From the NCBI RefSeq assembly GCF_037113525.1, contig NZ_CP146963.1, positions 1,364,001-1,428,000 on the forward strand: a DNA stretch of 64,000 bases. The letters are read 5' to 3'. Below, piece by piece: positions 18,238 through 26,982 of the stretch. The stretch comes from Butyrivibrio fibrisolvens. Its GTDB lineage: Bacteria; Bacillota; Clostridia; Lachnospirales; Lachnospiraceae. Made by a program: the position numbers and the translations under genes. The notes beneath the pieces are model-generated. The model was not told the origin of the DNA. It was given only the letters and a program-made list of their open reading frames with translations, and did no database searches. The first letter of the stretch is position 1. Every line of letters begins with the position of its first letter.

Positions 18238-18432
18238 GGCTGTTAATAAATGATTTTCTGGTCTTTGAAAAATATATTAAATTCAAGAGCTTGATAGATG
18301 GAATGATATATTCTGTTTGGGATTCATCTGTTTGAGCGAAGCGAGTTTATGAATCCCAGAATATATTATTCCAGATATCATGCCTTGAATTAAATGTATT
18401 TTTCATGACCAAAAAATCATTTATTAACGGCC
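18238..18432. repeat. Branched inverted-repeat element B, same family as element A
   Basis: Outer arms pair from GGC-GTTAATAAATGATTTT at 18238 to AAAATCATTTATTAAC-GCC ending at 18432. An inner stem pairs GATGGAATGATATATTCTG with its complement, ending CCAGATATCATGC, and the tip is GAGCGAAGCGAG (18334-18345). The ATGATATCTGGA core and the tip are the reverse complement of those in element A. It fills the gap between the DUF3737 gene and the lyase gene and rules out a lyase start at 18405. Confidence 0.78.
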
Positions 18433-18464
18433 AGCCTCAGGAATCCCCCAGAAACGAGGCAAAC

Positions 18465-19640
18465 ATGAGAAAATACAATTTCGATAAAGTGATAGACAGA
18501 AGTTCTTCATGGGCTATAAAGTGGGATGTAAAAGAGGGCGAGCTCCCTATGTGGGTTGCTGACATGGATTTTGAGACAGCTCCTGAAGTTAAGGAAGCGC
18601 TTATAGAGCGTCTTAATGTTGGTGCCTATGGATATTCCTATGTTCCTGACGAATGGTACGATGCCTATATTTCCTGGTGGGGTAGACGCCACCATCTTAA
18701 TATTTCAAAGGACGAGCTTGTCTTTACAACAGGCGTTATCCCGACCATTTCAAGTACAGTCAGAAAGCTTACAACTCCCAATGAGAAGATTGTAATTCTG
18801 ACTCCTATCTACAACACCTTCTATAACTGCATAGTCAATAACGGCGCAAGACCTTTTGAGTCAAAGCTTATTATGAAAGATGGCAGATGGGAGATCGATT
18901 TCAAGGACCTTGAAGAAAAACTCGCAGATCCTCAGTCATCTCTTATGATCCTTTGCAATCCTCACAATCCTGTAGGTCGCATTTGGACAAAGGAAGAGCT
19001 TATAAAGATCGGCGAACTTTGCTATAAGCACGGAGTTACAGTTCTGTCTGATGAGATCCATTGCGATATAGTTGATCCTGACAAGGAGTATGTACCTTTT
19101 GCATCAGTTTCTGATATCTGCAGAGATATAAGCATCACAGCCCTGGCTCCTTCCAAGACCTTTAACATGGCAGGCATGGCTACAAGCGCTGCTTTCGTTC
19201 CTAATAAATTCCTCCGCCACAAGGTATGGAGACAGGTCAACACCGATGAGTGCGGCGAGCCTTCATTTCTTGCAGTAACAGCTGCTGTTGCGGCATTTAC
19301 CAAAGGTGAAGATTGGCTTAATGAACTGAACAAGTATGTTTATGATAATAAATGCTACTGCGAAGAATTTATTACAAATAATATACCTGGCATCAAGGTT
19401 CTTCATTCGGAAGCTACATATCTTATCTGGGTAGATTGCAGGGATATCACAGACGATAGCTATGACCTTGCATATTTCATTAGAGAGAAGACTGGTCTTT
19501 ATATCCTACCAGGTAAACTCTATGGCCCTGGCGGAGAAGGCTTCCTTCGTATTAACCTTGCATGCCCCAGAAGCATCGTAGAAGATGGCATGGAAAGACT
19601 TAAGAAGGGTATTGAGCTTTATATAAGTGAGAAAAAATGA
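18465..19640 (+). CDS. PatB/MalY-type pyridoxal-phosphate C-S lyase or aminotransferase
   Basis: A 391-residue fold-type I PLP enzyme. It begins YNFDKVIDRSSSWAIKWD and has PMWVADMDFETAP, the cystathionine beta-lyase/MalY hallmark. Also present are CNPHNPVGRIW, SDEIHCDI (Asp binding the cofactor nitrogen), the lysine motif APSKTFNMAG, and a late Arg in FLRINLACPR. It should cleave cystathionine or cysteine conjugates, yielding pyruvate, ammonia and a thiol. The frame is open to an ATG at 18405 inside inverted-repeat element B; the ATG at 18465 has GAGG about eight bases upstream and matches family length. Confidence 0.9.
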   Translation: MRKYNFDKVIDRSSSWAIKWDVKEGELPMWVADMDFETAPEVKEALIERLNVGAYGYSYVPDEWYDAYISWWGRRHHLNISKDELVFTTGVIPTISSTVRKLTTPNEKIVILTPIYNTFYNCIVNNGARPFESKLIMKDGRWEIDFKDLEEKLADPQSSLMILCNPHNPVGRIWTKEELIKIGELCYKHGVTVLSDEIHCDIVDPDKEYVPFASVSDICRDISITALAPSKTFNMAGMATSAAFVPNKFLRHKVWRQVNTDECGEPSFLAVTAAVAAFTKGEDWLNELNKYVYDNKCYCEEFITNNIPGIKVLHSEATYLIWVDCRDITDDSYDLAYFIREKTGLYILPGKLYGPGGEGFLRINLACPRSIVEDGMERLKKGIELYISEKK

Positions 19641-19705
19641 TCAGGAAACGGTTGCACCAAAACCAGTTTCATGGTAGTATTTATATAGTTAAGTGAATAT
19701 TTTTT

Positions 19706-19840
19706 TATCGACAAACGAAGAGACGAGAGAAAAGGGTGTCGGTGCAGTATTAGTTCGGTTAGAACTTTATTCTTGTTGGAATTAATTCAATGGGAGATTT
19801 GCACGTGCTTTTTTCTATCGTCTCTTTTTTCATGTCGATA
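19706..19840 (+). promoter_or_regulatory. Leader hairpin/terminator of glycerol-3-phosphate operon, candidate GlpP target
   Basis: TATCGACA (19706-19713) pairs with TGTCGATA (19833-19840). Inside, AGAGACGA (19719-19726) and AGAAAA pair with TTTTCT and TCGTCTCT (19818-19825), followed by six T residues. This gives a terminator-like structure 47 bases before the first glp start codon. The last gene of the operon encodes a GlpP-type antiterminator, so this is its likely RNA target. Confidence 0.62.
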
Positions 19841-19886
19841 ATATTTGATTTTTAGTAAGGTATTCTTTTTGAAGGAGAAGCAGATT

Positions 19887-21335
19887 ATGAACACAGATGT
19901 TGTAATCATCGGGGGCGGCGTTGTTGGATGCGCCATCGCAAGGCAGTTGTCAGCTTATGATCTGAAGACTGTTCTTGTAGAAAAGGAAGAGGATGTATGC
20001 TCCGGTACATCCAAGGCTAACAGTGCCATAGTACATGCGGGTTTTGACGCTGAACCTGGTTCAGTTAAGGCAAAGTTCAATGTCCTTGGCAGCAAGATGA
20101 TGGAAGATTTATCCAAAGAACTAGATTTTCCATATAGAAGAAACGGATCCTTGGTTCTTTGCTTTGACGAAGCAGACAGACCTAAGCTTCAGGATCTTTA
20201 TGACAGGGGCGTAAAGAACGGCGTTGAGGATCTTGAGATCATTTCGGGAGATCAGGCAAGAGAGCTTGAACCTAACGTATCAGATGAAGTCGTTGCAGCA
20301 CTTCTTGCAAAGACAGGTGCGATCGTATGCCCATTTAATCTTACTATCGCGCTTGCAGAGAATGCTTGTGATAACGGCGTAGAATTCCGCTTCAATACTG
20401 AAGTTCAGGATATAAAGAAAATAGACGGTGGCTATAGCCTTCGTACTAATAACGGAGAGATAACTACAAGATTTGTCGTAAATGCTGCAGGTGTGTATGC
20501 AGATCTTTTTCATAATATGGTATCTGATAAGAAGATTCATATCACTCCCCGTAAGGGCGATTACAAGCTTATGGACAAGGAAGTTGGTAATCATGTAGAT
20601 CACACGATCTTCCAGCTCCCTGGCAAATACGGTAAAGGTGTTCTTGTAACTCCTACTGTTCATGGCAATCTTCTTGCAGGTCCTACAGCTGTTGATGTTG
20701 AGAATAAAGAACTTACTTCCACATCAGCTCAGGAACTTGATGATCTTACAAGTAAGGCAATGATTAGCGTTAAGAATGTTCCTTTCCGTCAGACTATAAC
20801 TTCTTTCTCAGGACTTCGTGCCCATGAGGATGGAGATGACTTTATAATCGGTGAATGCGAAGATGCAGAAGGCTTTTTTGACGCAGCAGGAATTGAATCT
20901 CCTGGTCTTTCAAGCGCACCTGCTATCGGCGTATTCATTGCAGATGAGATTGCAAAAAAAGCTGGAGCATCCAAGAATGAGAGATTTAACGGAAAACGTA
21001 CAGGTATTCCTCATGTAGCTGAGATGTCCATGGAAGAGAGAGCTGCTCTTATAAAGCAAGACCCTTCATTTGGTACTATCATCTGCCGCTGCGAGGGAAT
21101 TTCAGAGGGTGAGATCAGAAACTCCATAAGACGAACACTTGGTGCAAGATCTATGGACGGCGTAAAGAGAAGAACAAGAGCCGGAATGGGAAGATGCCAG
21201 GCCGGATTCTGTACACCTCGTACCATCGAGATAATCGCAGAAGAGCTTGGAATTCCGGTAACACAGGTTTGCAAGAATCGCAAAGGGTCGGAACTTATTG
21301 TCGGTGATGACAAAGATGAAATAGGCAGAGCCTGA
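19887..21335 (+). CDS. glpA: FAD-dependent glycerol-3-phosphate dehydrogenase, GlpA-like
   Basis: A 482-residue flavoprotein. The FAD-binding motif IIGGGVVGCAIARQLS is at the N-terminus, followed by the glycine-rich VEKEEDVCSGTS. The C-terminal part (about 390-445) holds a BFD-like [2Fe-2S] cluster domain with CRCEGIS and GMGRCQAGFC. Together with the next two genes it forms the common Firmicutes GlpA-like/oxidoreductase/DUF1667 set, which oxidises glycerol 3-phosphate to dihydroxyacetone phosphate. The DAO fold alone could also be an L-2-hydroxyglutarate oxidase, but GlpP in the operon argues for glycerol phosphate. The ATG at 19887 follows AAGGAGAAG. Confidence 0.85.
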   Translation: MNTDVVIIGGGVVGCAIARQLSAYDLKTVLVEKEEDVCSGTSKANSAIVHAGFDAEPGSVKAKFNVLGSKMMEDLSKELDFPYRRNGSLVLCFDEADRPKLQDLYDRGVKNGVEDLEIISGDQARELEPNVSDEVVAALLAKTGAIVCPFNLTIALAENACDNGVEFRFNTEVQDIKKIDGGYSLRTNNGEITTRFVVNAAGVYADLFHNMVSDKKIHITPRKGDYKLMDKEVGNHVDHTIFQLPGKYGKGVLVTPTVHGNLLAGPTAVDVENKELTSTSAQELDDLTSKAMISVKNVPFRQTITSFSGLRAHEDGDDFIIGECEDAEGFFDAAGIESPGLSSAPAIGVFIADEIAKKAGASKNERFNGKRTGIPHVAEMSMEERAALIKQDPSFGTIICRCEGISEGEIRNSIRRTLGARSMDGVKRRTRAGMGRCQAGFCTPRTIEIIAEELGIPVTQVCKNRKGSELIVGDDKDEIGRA

Positions 21336-21368
21336 AAAATTCATTTGAAATATATGAAAGGACTATTT

Positions 21369-22631
21369 ATGAATAGTATAGATCTTGTAATTATAGGCGG
21401 TGGCCCCGCAGGACTTGCAGCAGCTCTATCTGCTAGAAAAGAGGGCGTGGAAGATATACTTATACTTGAGCGTGACCATATTCTTGGAGGTATCTTAAAT
21501 CAGTGCATCCACAATGGTTTCGGTCTTCATACATTCAAGGAAGAGCTGACCGGACCTGAATATGCAGGTCGCTTCATTGACCGTGTTATGGCTGAGAAGA
21601 TTCCTTATAAGCTAAATACTATGGTCATTGATATTAATAAAGACAGGGAAGTTACATATATTAACAAAGAGGATGGCCTTACAACTATCAAGGCTAAGGC
21701 TATTGTTCTTGCCATGGGATGCAGGGAGCGTCCAAGGGGAGCCTTGAACATTCCCGGATTTAGACCTGCCGGCATTTATACAGCAGGAACAGCTCAGCGT
21801 CTTATGAACATTGAAGGACATATGGTTGGCAAAAAAGTTGTCATCCTTGGTTCAGGAGATATCGGTCTTATCATGGCTCGTCGTATGACGTTAGAGGGTG
21901 CCAAGGTAGAAGTTGTTGCAGAGCTTATGCCTTATTCAGGCGGCCTTAAGAGAAATATTGTTCAGTGTCTTGATGACTACGGTATCCCGCTTAAGTTAAG
22001 CCACACTGTTGTTGATATTGAAGGTAAAGATCATGTGACAGGCATTACTATTGCCAAGGTTGATGAGAACAAGAAGCCTATCCCTGGAACAGAGATTCAT
22101 TATGATGCCGACACACTTCTTTTATCATGTGGTCTTCTTCCTGAAAATGAGCTGACAAGAGGAATTGGAGCTTCTATATGTCCTGTGACAAGTGGTCCTA
22201 GTGTAACAGATAAGCTTGAGACAAGTGTTGAGGGAATCTTCGCTTGTGGTAATGTTCTTCACGTACATGACCTTGTTGACTATGTATCTGAAGAAGCTAC
22301 TCTTGCAGGCAAGAATGCTGCAGCATATATTCTTGGATCTGGCAGTGGAGCTGGTAAGACTATTGAGCTTAAGGCTGATGGCGGTGTTCGCTACACAGTT
22401 CCTCAGAGTCTTGATATCACTAACATGAGCGATAAGGTAGTCGTAAGATTCAGAGTTGGTGATGTATATAAGAACCGTAACGTATGCGTATATTACGGCG
22501 ATGAGAAGGTTCAAAACATTAAAAAGAGAGTCATGGCTCCGGGAGAGATGGAGCAGGTAGTACTTATGAAGAGCTCTTTTGACAATTATGAAAACATTGA
22601 ATCGATAAGGATCTGTACAGAAGAGAACTGA
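21369..22631 (+). CDS. NAD(P)/FAD-dependent oxidoreductase, second subunit (GlpB-like role)
   Basis: A 420-residue pyridine-nucleotide-disulfide-type oxidoreductase. FAD motif IIGGGPAGLAAALSARKEG is at residues 6-24, ILNQCIHNGFG follows with a non-canonical Cys, GCRERPRG is central, the NAD motif VILGSGDIGLIMARR is near 155-170, and the late FAD segment IFACGNVLHVHD is near 295. It likely passes electrons between the GlpA-like flavoprotein and NAD or another carrier. The ATG at 21369 has AAAGGA six bases upstream. The gene is 33 bases from the previous one and in the same operon. Confidence 0.85.
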   Translation: MNSIDLVIIGGGPAGLAAALSARKEGVEDILILERDHILGGILNQCIHNGFGLHTFKEELTGPEYAGRFIDRVMAEKIPYKLNTMVIDINKDREVTYINKEDGLTTIKAKAIVLAMGCRERPRGALNIPGFRPAGIYTAGTAQRLMNIEGHMVGKKVVILGSGDIGLIMARRMTLEGAKVEVVAELMPYSGGLKRNIVQCLDDYGIPLKLSHTVVDIEGKDHVTGITIAKVDENKKPIPGTEIHYDADTLLLSCGLLPENELTRGIGASICPVTSGPSVTDKLETSVEGIFACGNVLHVHDLVDYVSEEATLAGKNAAAYILGSGSGAGKTIELKADGGVRYTVPQSLDITNMSDKVVVRFRVGDVYKNRNVCVYYGDEKVQNIKKRVMAPGEMEQVVLMKSSFDNYENIESIRICTEEN

Positions 22632-22703
22632 TAGACCTGTTTAATGAAGAGGAATTTTGGAGACAGAGTTCTGAAAATTATGTTCTAAAGATTGGAGCAA
22701 GAT

Positions 22704-23078
22704 ATGGAGACAAGAGAACTTATATGCATTGGCTGTCCCATGGGATGTATGCTGACTGTAAATATGGAAGATGCTGATAATATCACGGTTACAGGTAATA
22801 CCTGCCCACGTGGCGAAGCTTATGGCAAAAAAGAAGTAACAAACCCTACCCGTATAGTGACAAGTAGTGTTAAAATAATCGATGGTACTATCGCAAGGGT
22901 TTCTGTTAAGACTGAAAATGATATTCCTAAGGGAAAGATTTTCGATATCATGAAGGAGATCCGTGATACTACTGTTACGGCGCCTATCCATATAGGAGAT
23001 GTGATTCTTAAGAATGTTGCGGATACCGGAGTTGACGTTATCGCAACCAAGGATGTTGAAAGAAGCGCCGCTATATAA
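22704..23078 (+). CDS. DUF1667 small iron-sulfur-like protein
   Basis: A 124-residue protein with the DUF1667 pattern: CIGCPMGCML near the N-terminus (CxxCxxxC) and a further Cys in TGNTCPRGEAYG, giving four cysteines that may hold a cluster. The C-terminal half matches the family (TVTAPIHIGDVILKNV). DUF1667 genes typically follow GlpA-like and oxidoreductase genes, as here, and the protein is presumed to be the third subunit. A TTG at 22692 is in frame, but the ATG at 22704 has GGAG seven bases upstream. Confidence 0.85.
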   Translation: METRELICIGCPMGCMLTVNMEDADNITVTGNTCPRGEAYGKKEVTNPTRIVTSSVKIIDGTIARVSVKTENDIPKGKIFDIMKEIRDTTVTAPIHIGDVILKNVADTGVDVIATKDVERSAAI

Positions 23079-23194
23079 TACGGTTCGCAACTTACGGATT
23101 CTTAGGGATTATCGGATCAGTATCTGGAAGGATTTTTGATAGCTGGTTTCATGAATCTATAAAGCGGATCGTAGAGAAAGGCTTTTAGATCATC

Positions 23195-23989
23195 ATGGAT
23201 AAAAAACAGTTATTGGAAAAAACTGATCTTTTCGTGCTGGACATGGATGGTACGTTTTACCTTGGAGACAAGATTCTTCCGGGGGCATTTTCCTTTATTG
23301 ATGCTGTTAAGCAGAAGGGAAAGGATTATCTTTTTTTCACAAATAATGCATCTACAAGGCCTGAGGCTTATATTGATAAGCTTGCAGGCATGGGATGCTT
23401 CATAACAAGGGATAAGATCATGACTTCAGGTGATGTTATGATCAGATTCCTAAAGAGCGAATATCCGGGCAAATCGGTTTATCTGCTTGGTACGGCTCCT
23501 CTTATCGAGAGTTTTGAGGATGCAGGTATCAGGCTTGATAGCGAGCACCCGGATATTGTTGTTGCAAGCTTTGATAAGACTCTTACTTATGAGAAGCTGG
23601 AGAGAGCATGCACTTTTATCAGGGAGGGAGCTCTTTTCCTTGCAACACATATGGATATAAACTGTCCTGTTGAAGGCGGATTTATTCCTGACTGCGGTGC
23701 TATCTGCGCTGCGATCTCTCTTTCCACAGGTAAAAAGCCAAGATATGTAGGTAAGCCCTTTGTTGAGACGGTTGACATGATCCTTGACAAAACAGGTTAT
23801 AATAGAGAGAATGTCACGTTTGTGGGAGACAGGCTCTATACTGATGTTGCGACTGGTGTTAACAACGGCGCACGCGGAGTTTTAGTCCTTACTGGAGAAA
23901 CTCATCTTGAGGATGTTGAGACGTCAGATACTAAGCCTGATGCTATCTATGATTCAATTGCGCAGATGGGGCAGCTGATGTTATCCTAA
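23195..23989 (+). CDS. HAD-IIA family phosphatase, possibly glycerol-phosphate or related
   Basis: A 264-residue NagD/Pho13-type HAD hydrolase. Motif I is DMDGTFYLGD, motif II is FFTNNAST, the C2 cap follows, motif III Lys is in RYVGKPF and motif IV is VGDRLYTDVATG. Its place between the glycerol-phosphate dehydrogenase genes and glpP suggests action on glycerol 3-phosphate or a by-product such as phosphoglycolate, but HAD specificity cannot be read from motifs. The ribosome site is weak (AAAGG, about 14 bases before the ATG). Confidence 0.85.
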   Translation: MDKKQLLEKTDLFVLDMDGTFYLGDKILPGAFSFIDAVKQKGKDYLFFTNNASTRPEAYIDKLAGMGCFITRDKIMTSGDVMIRFLKSEYPGKSVYLLGTAPLIESFEDAGIRLDSEHPDIVVASFDKTLTYEKLERACTFIREGALFLATHMDINCPVEGGFIPDCGAICAAISLSTGKKPRYVGKPFVETVDMILDKTGYNRENVTFVGDRLYTDVATGVNNGARGVLVLTGETHLEDVETSDTKPDAIYDSIAQMGQLMLS

Positions 23990-24011
23990 AGTGAAAGGGT
24001 AGGGATTTCTC

Positions 24012-24578
24012 ATGAAAAAAAACTTATCTGATATACTTGCGGATTCACCGGTTATTGCGGCAGTTAAAGATGAAAAGGGGCTTACTAAGGCTCTTTTGTC
24101 TGAATGCAGTATGATCTTTATTTTGTATGGTAATATTTGTAATATAAGTGATATCGTTGAGAAGGTCGATAGAGCTTCTAAGATTGCCATAGTTCATGCG
24201 GATCTTGTAAATGGTCTTTCCATGAAAGAGATTGCTGTTGATTATATTAGAAATAACACTAAAGCTCAGGGTATCATTTCTACTAAGCCTTTGCTTGTAA
24301 AGAGGGCTAAGGAGCTTGATCTGATCGCAATTCAGAGGACGTTTGTGATCGATTCTATTGCTTATAACAATATGATGAAACAGATCAAAGAATATGAGCC
24401 TGATGCTGTTGAGATACTTCCGGGCGTTATGCCGTCTGTTACAGCGGATGTGAGGGAAGCAGTTGATCTTCCTATCATTGCCAGTGGTCTTCTCAGAAGT
24501 AAAAAAGATGTTGTGGCAGCTTTGGATGCAGGGGCCGATGCTGTTTCTACAACTGCAGAAGATTTATGGTCTGTTTAA
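24012..24578 (+). CDS. glpP: Glycerol-3-phosphate-responsive RNA antiterminator
   Basis: A 188-residue GlpP-family protein. Recognisable blocks: SPVIAAVKDEKG, IVHADLVNGLSMKEIAVDY, GIISTKPLLVKRAKE, IQRTFVIDS, VEILPGVMPSV, PIIASGLLRSKKDV and AGADAVSTTAEDLW. In Bacillus subtilis GlpP binds glycerol 3-phosphate and the leader RNA of glpD and glpFK, preventing termination. As last gene of this operon it would control its own expression through the leader at 19706-19840. No glycerol kinase or facilitator gene is in the window. Confidence 0.92.
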   Translation: MKKNLSDILADSPVIAAVKDEKGLTKALLSECSMIFILYGNICNISDIVEKVDRASKIAIVHADLVNGLSMKEIAVDYIRNNTKAQGIISTKPLLVKRAKELDLIAIQRTFVIDSIAYNNMMKQIKEYEPDAVEILPGVMPSVTADVREAVDLPIIASGLLRSKKDVVAALDAGADAVSTTAEDLWSV

Positions 24579-24703
24579 GTTTCGTGGTATATAACTATAG
24601 ATCGTGAAGCATTTTGAAGGTTTGATGGCTGTTAATTAGCCTGTTAGAGCTTTGCCGGGGAAATTATATTTGGGGATGTCATTATAATTGGAGTTAAAAC
24701 GGG

Positions 24704-26968
24704 ATGGCTAATAAAGAAAACGAAAATAAGGAAATCGATAATAAAGAGATCGAAAATAAGGAAATCGTAGATAAGGACATCGCGAATAAGGAAATAGATA
24801 ACAAAGACGTTGAGAATAAGGACGTTGATAAAGACGCCGAGAATGAAAACGTTGAGAATAAGGATATTGATAAAGACGTCGAGAATTTCGTTGTTGAAAT
24901 AATTGACTTCAATGATGGTGCAGATAAGAAAGAGTCAGATACAAAAGTCTTAGATGCAAAAGACTCTGATAGTAAAGATTCTGATAATAACGACTTAGAT
25001 AATAAGGACTCTGATAACAACGATTCAGATAAAGAAGAAATAGAAGATAAAGCTGATAGTGAAAATATAAACGATGACAAAACTGGCATCGAAGAAGAAA
25101 ACAATGACAAAGCTGACAGTGAAGAAGATTCAGCCAAAAAAGGTAGCAAGGGAAAAAAGTGGACTGCTTTTGATATAGGTCAGATCGTTGTCATCGTACT
25201 TCTTTTATTTGTATGTCTTTTTGGAACTTACAAGCTGTATCAGAATCTTACAGCGGTTCGTTTTACTAAAGCTTTGGCACTTGCGCAGAATTATCAGAGC
25301 AATGGAGATTATGCATCAGCTATCAAGTATTATCAGCAGGCTATCAGTATTGATAGTAAGTCAGCTGTTGCATATGAAGAGCTTGCCAATTGTTATGCTA
25401 CTTTAGGCGATACAGAGCATGTTATGAACGTTCTTTATAGCGGATGGCAGAATATTGGCGATCAGACAATGCTTGATAATTACATCTCGCTTAAATTAAA
25501 TAGCGTTATTGCAAGCATTCAGACGTCAGGTGGAAGCTTTGAAGCAGTTGAAAATGTTCTTGATGTACTTAAGATCGATGGCACTAACGAGAATGCTCTT
25601 CAGCTTCTTGGTACTCTTTACAGCTATTGTATGATCGATAAGAATTCTTCAGGAGATAGTGTTCTTTTCTGGGAATCAGAGGAAGAAAATTCTATTTTTT
25701 CCCAGTATCTTGAAGCAGTATCTACAATGCTTGATATTTATGAAGTGTCTCCAAGTGATGAACTTGAGATGCTTATCGCAAGATACATTATGCCTGAAGG
25801 AAATGTAGTATGGATCGGTCTTAATAATTGCAGCGACTATGCTCTTTTGGTTCAGGATGCAAGTGATCTTCTTGGAGAGAGCAGTTCTCTTAGCTCTTAT
25901 GAAGGTTGCCTTGAAGAGGCAGCAAACGTATCCGGCGTATTTACAAAGCTTTGGACTAAGGTAAGCGAAGATGACGTTGATGCGTTCAGAGATTTCATGA
26001 TCAGTGATAAGCTCCTTGCGTTCAAGGATGCTCTTGTCGCAGGTGAGTATCCGTATCTTGAACTTGAGATGGAGAATACTTTCTGCCAGGAAGGAGTTAT
26101 CCTTACACTTGAAGATAATTCCTGGACATATCACTTCCCGGATTTTAGTGAAAACTTAAGTACAAAGGGAGTTATTACACTTCAGCTTACATATGATGAA
26201 GTTCAGGCAGCAGAGCAGGCTATTGAAGAAGCTAAAGAAAATGGAACTTTGGAGAATACCGAAGAAACAGTAGAATCTCAGGAAGATGCAACAGTAGATT
26301 CTTCAGAGGATTCATCAGATGAATCTTCAGAAAATTCTTCAGAAGAATCATCGCAAGACGAAGCTAACTTAGATGATGCCAGCAAAGATACAGAGACAGA
26401 TGATGCAGCCGATACTTCAGACAGCGCTGCTGAAGCTTCCACAGAAGAAGAGATAAGAAGCGGTAAGGTTATCATGAATTACGAGCCTGCTGTTCATGGC
26501 ACAAGCTATTTTCCTCATACAACTTATTACTTTGTATGTGAGTATGAAGGTGATGTTGTAACCTACAAATATCAGCAGGTTATCACTCTTGAAGACGGAA
26601 CCAAGACCAGAACTACAATAGATAACTGGGGTGATGAAGAACTCGAAACAGTTGTTGATGAAGATATTGAAGAGGAAACAGAAACTGAGGAGACTCCGGC
26701 TCCAACTCAGACACAGCCTCAGGAGACTAATACTCAGACAACCCCTGATGTGATCGTAGATCCTGAGACAGGAGCAATGTACGATCCTAATACCGGACTT
26801 CAGATAGACCCGGCAACAGGATTCCTTATAGACCCGGCAACTGGATTGTATATCGATCCTAACACCTGGACATATATCGATCCGGCCACAGGAGCAGTAG
26901 TAGATCCTAATGCACCTGCTACAGAAGAGACTCCGGCTGATCCCAATGCGGCAGCTGCAGGAGCTTGA
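24704..26968 (+). CDS. Large TPR membrane protein with acidic low-complexity N-terminus and DPxTG-repeat tail
   Basis: A 754-residue protein of unknown function. Residues 1-150 are low complexity built from NKE/NKD/DSK units. One membrane helix follows at about 160-180 (IVVIVLLLFVCLFGTYKL). The outer part starts with TPR-like helices (about 190-260: NGDYASAIKYYQQAISIDSK), continues as a globular region, then a Ser/Glu/Asp-rich stretch (about 510-580) and a tail (about 685-735) with six near-repeats of DPxTGxxxD type. With no signal peptide cleavage it is probably anchored N-in, C-out. The DPxTG tail resembles wall-spanning or ligand-binding low-complexity tails. GGAG is 11 bases before the ATG. 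Confidence 0.7.
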   Translation: MANKENENKEIDNKEIENKEIVDKDIANKEIDNKDVENKDVDKDAENENVENKDIDKDVENFVVEIIDFNDGADKKESDTKVLDAKDSDSKDSDNNDLDNKDSDNNDSDKEEIEDKADSENINDDKTGIEEENNDKADSEEDSAKKGSKGKKWTAFDIGQIVVIVLLLFVCLFGTYKLYQNLTAVRFTKALALAQNYQSNGDYASAIKYYQQAISIDSKSAVAYEELANCYATLGDTEHVMNVLYSGWQNIGDQTMLDNYISLKLNSVIASIQTSGGSFEAVENVLDVLKIDGTNENALQLLGTLYSYCMIDKNSSGDSVLFWESEEENSIFSQYLEAVSTMLDIYEVSPSDELEMLIARYIMPEGNVVWIGLNNCSDYALLVQDASDLLGESSSLSSYEGCLEEAANVSGVFTKLWTKVSEDDVDAFRDFMISDKLLAFKDALVAGEYPYLELEMENTFCQEGVILTLEDNSWTYHFPDFSENLSTKGVITLQLTYDEVQAAEQAIEEAKENGTLENTEETVESQEDATVDSSEDSSDESSENSSEESSQDEANLDDASKDTETDDAADTSDSAAEASTEEEIRSGKVIMNYEPAVHGTSYFPHTTYYFVCEYEGDVVTYKYQQVITLEDGTKTRTTIDNWGDEELETVVDEDIEEETETEETPAPTQTQPQETNTQTTPDVIVDPETGAMYDPNTGLQIDPATGFLIDPATGLYIDPNTWTYIDPATGAVVDPNAPATEETPADPNAAAAGA

Positions 26969-26982
26969 TAGAGGCAACATAT

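Noticed and set aside
16397..18432. Insertion sequence or transposon
   Set aside because: The inverted repeats are large, but no transposase, remnant or target-site duplication can be seen; a non-autonomous element remains possible.
18405..18464. Upstream ATG of the MalY-type lyase gene
   Set aside because: It lies in the right arm of inverted-repeat element B without a ribosome site; the ATG at 18465 has GAGG and fits family length.
24694..25149. 151-codon Ser/Leu-rich minus-strand frame
   Set aside because: It is the reverse of the NKE/NKD repeats of the TPR membrane protein gene; the apparent LLSES repeats come from the complementary low-complexity DNA.
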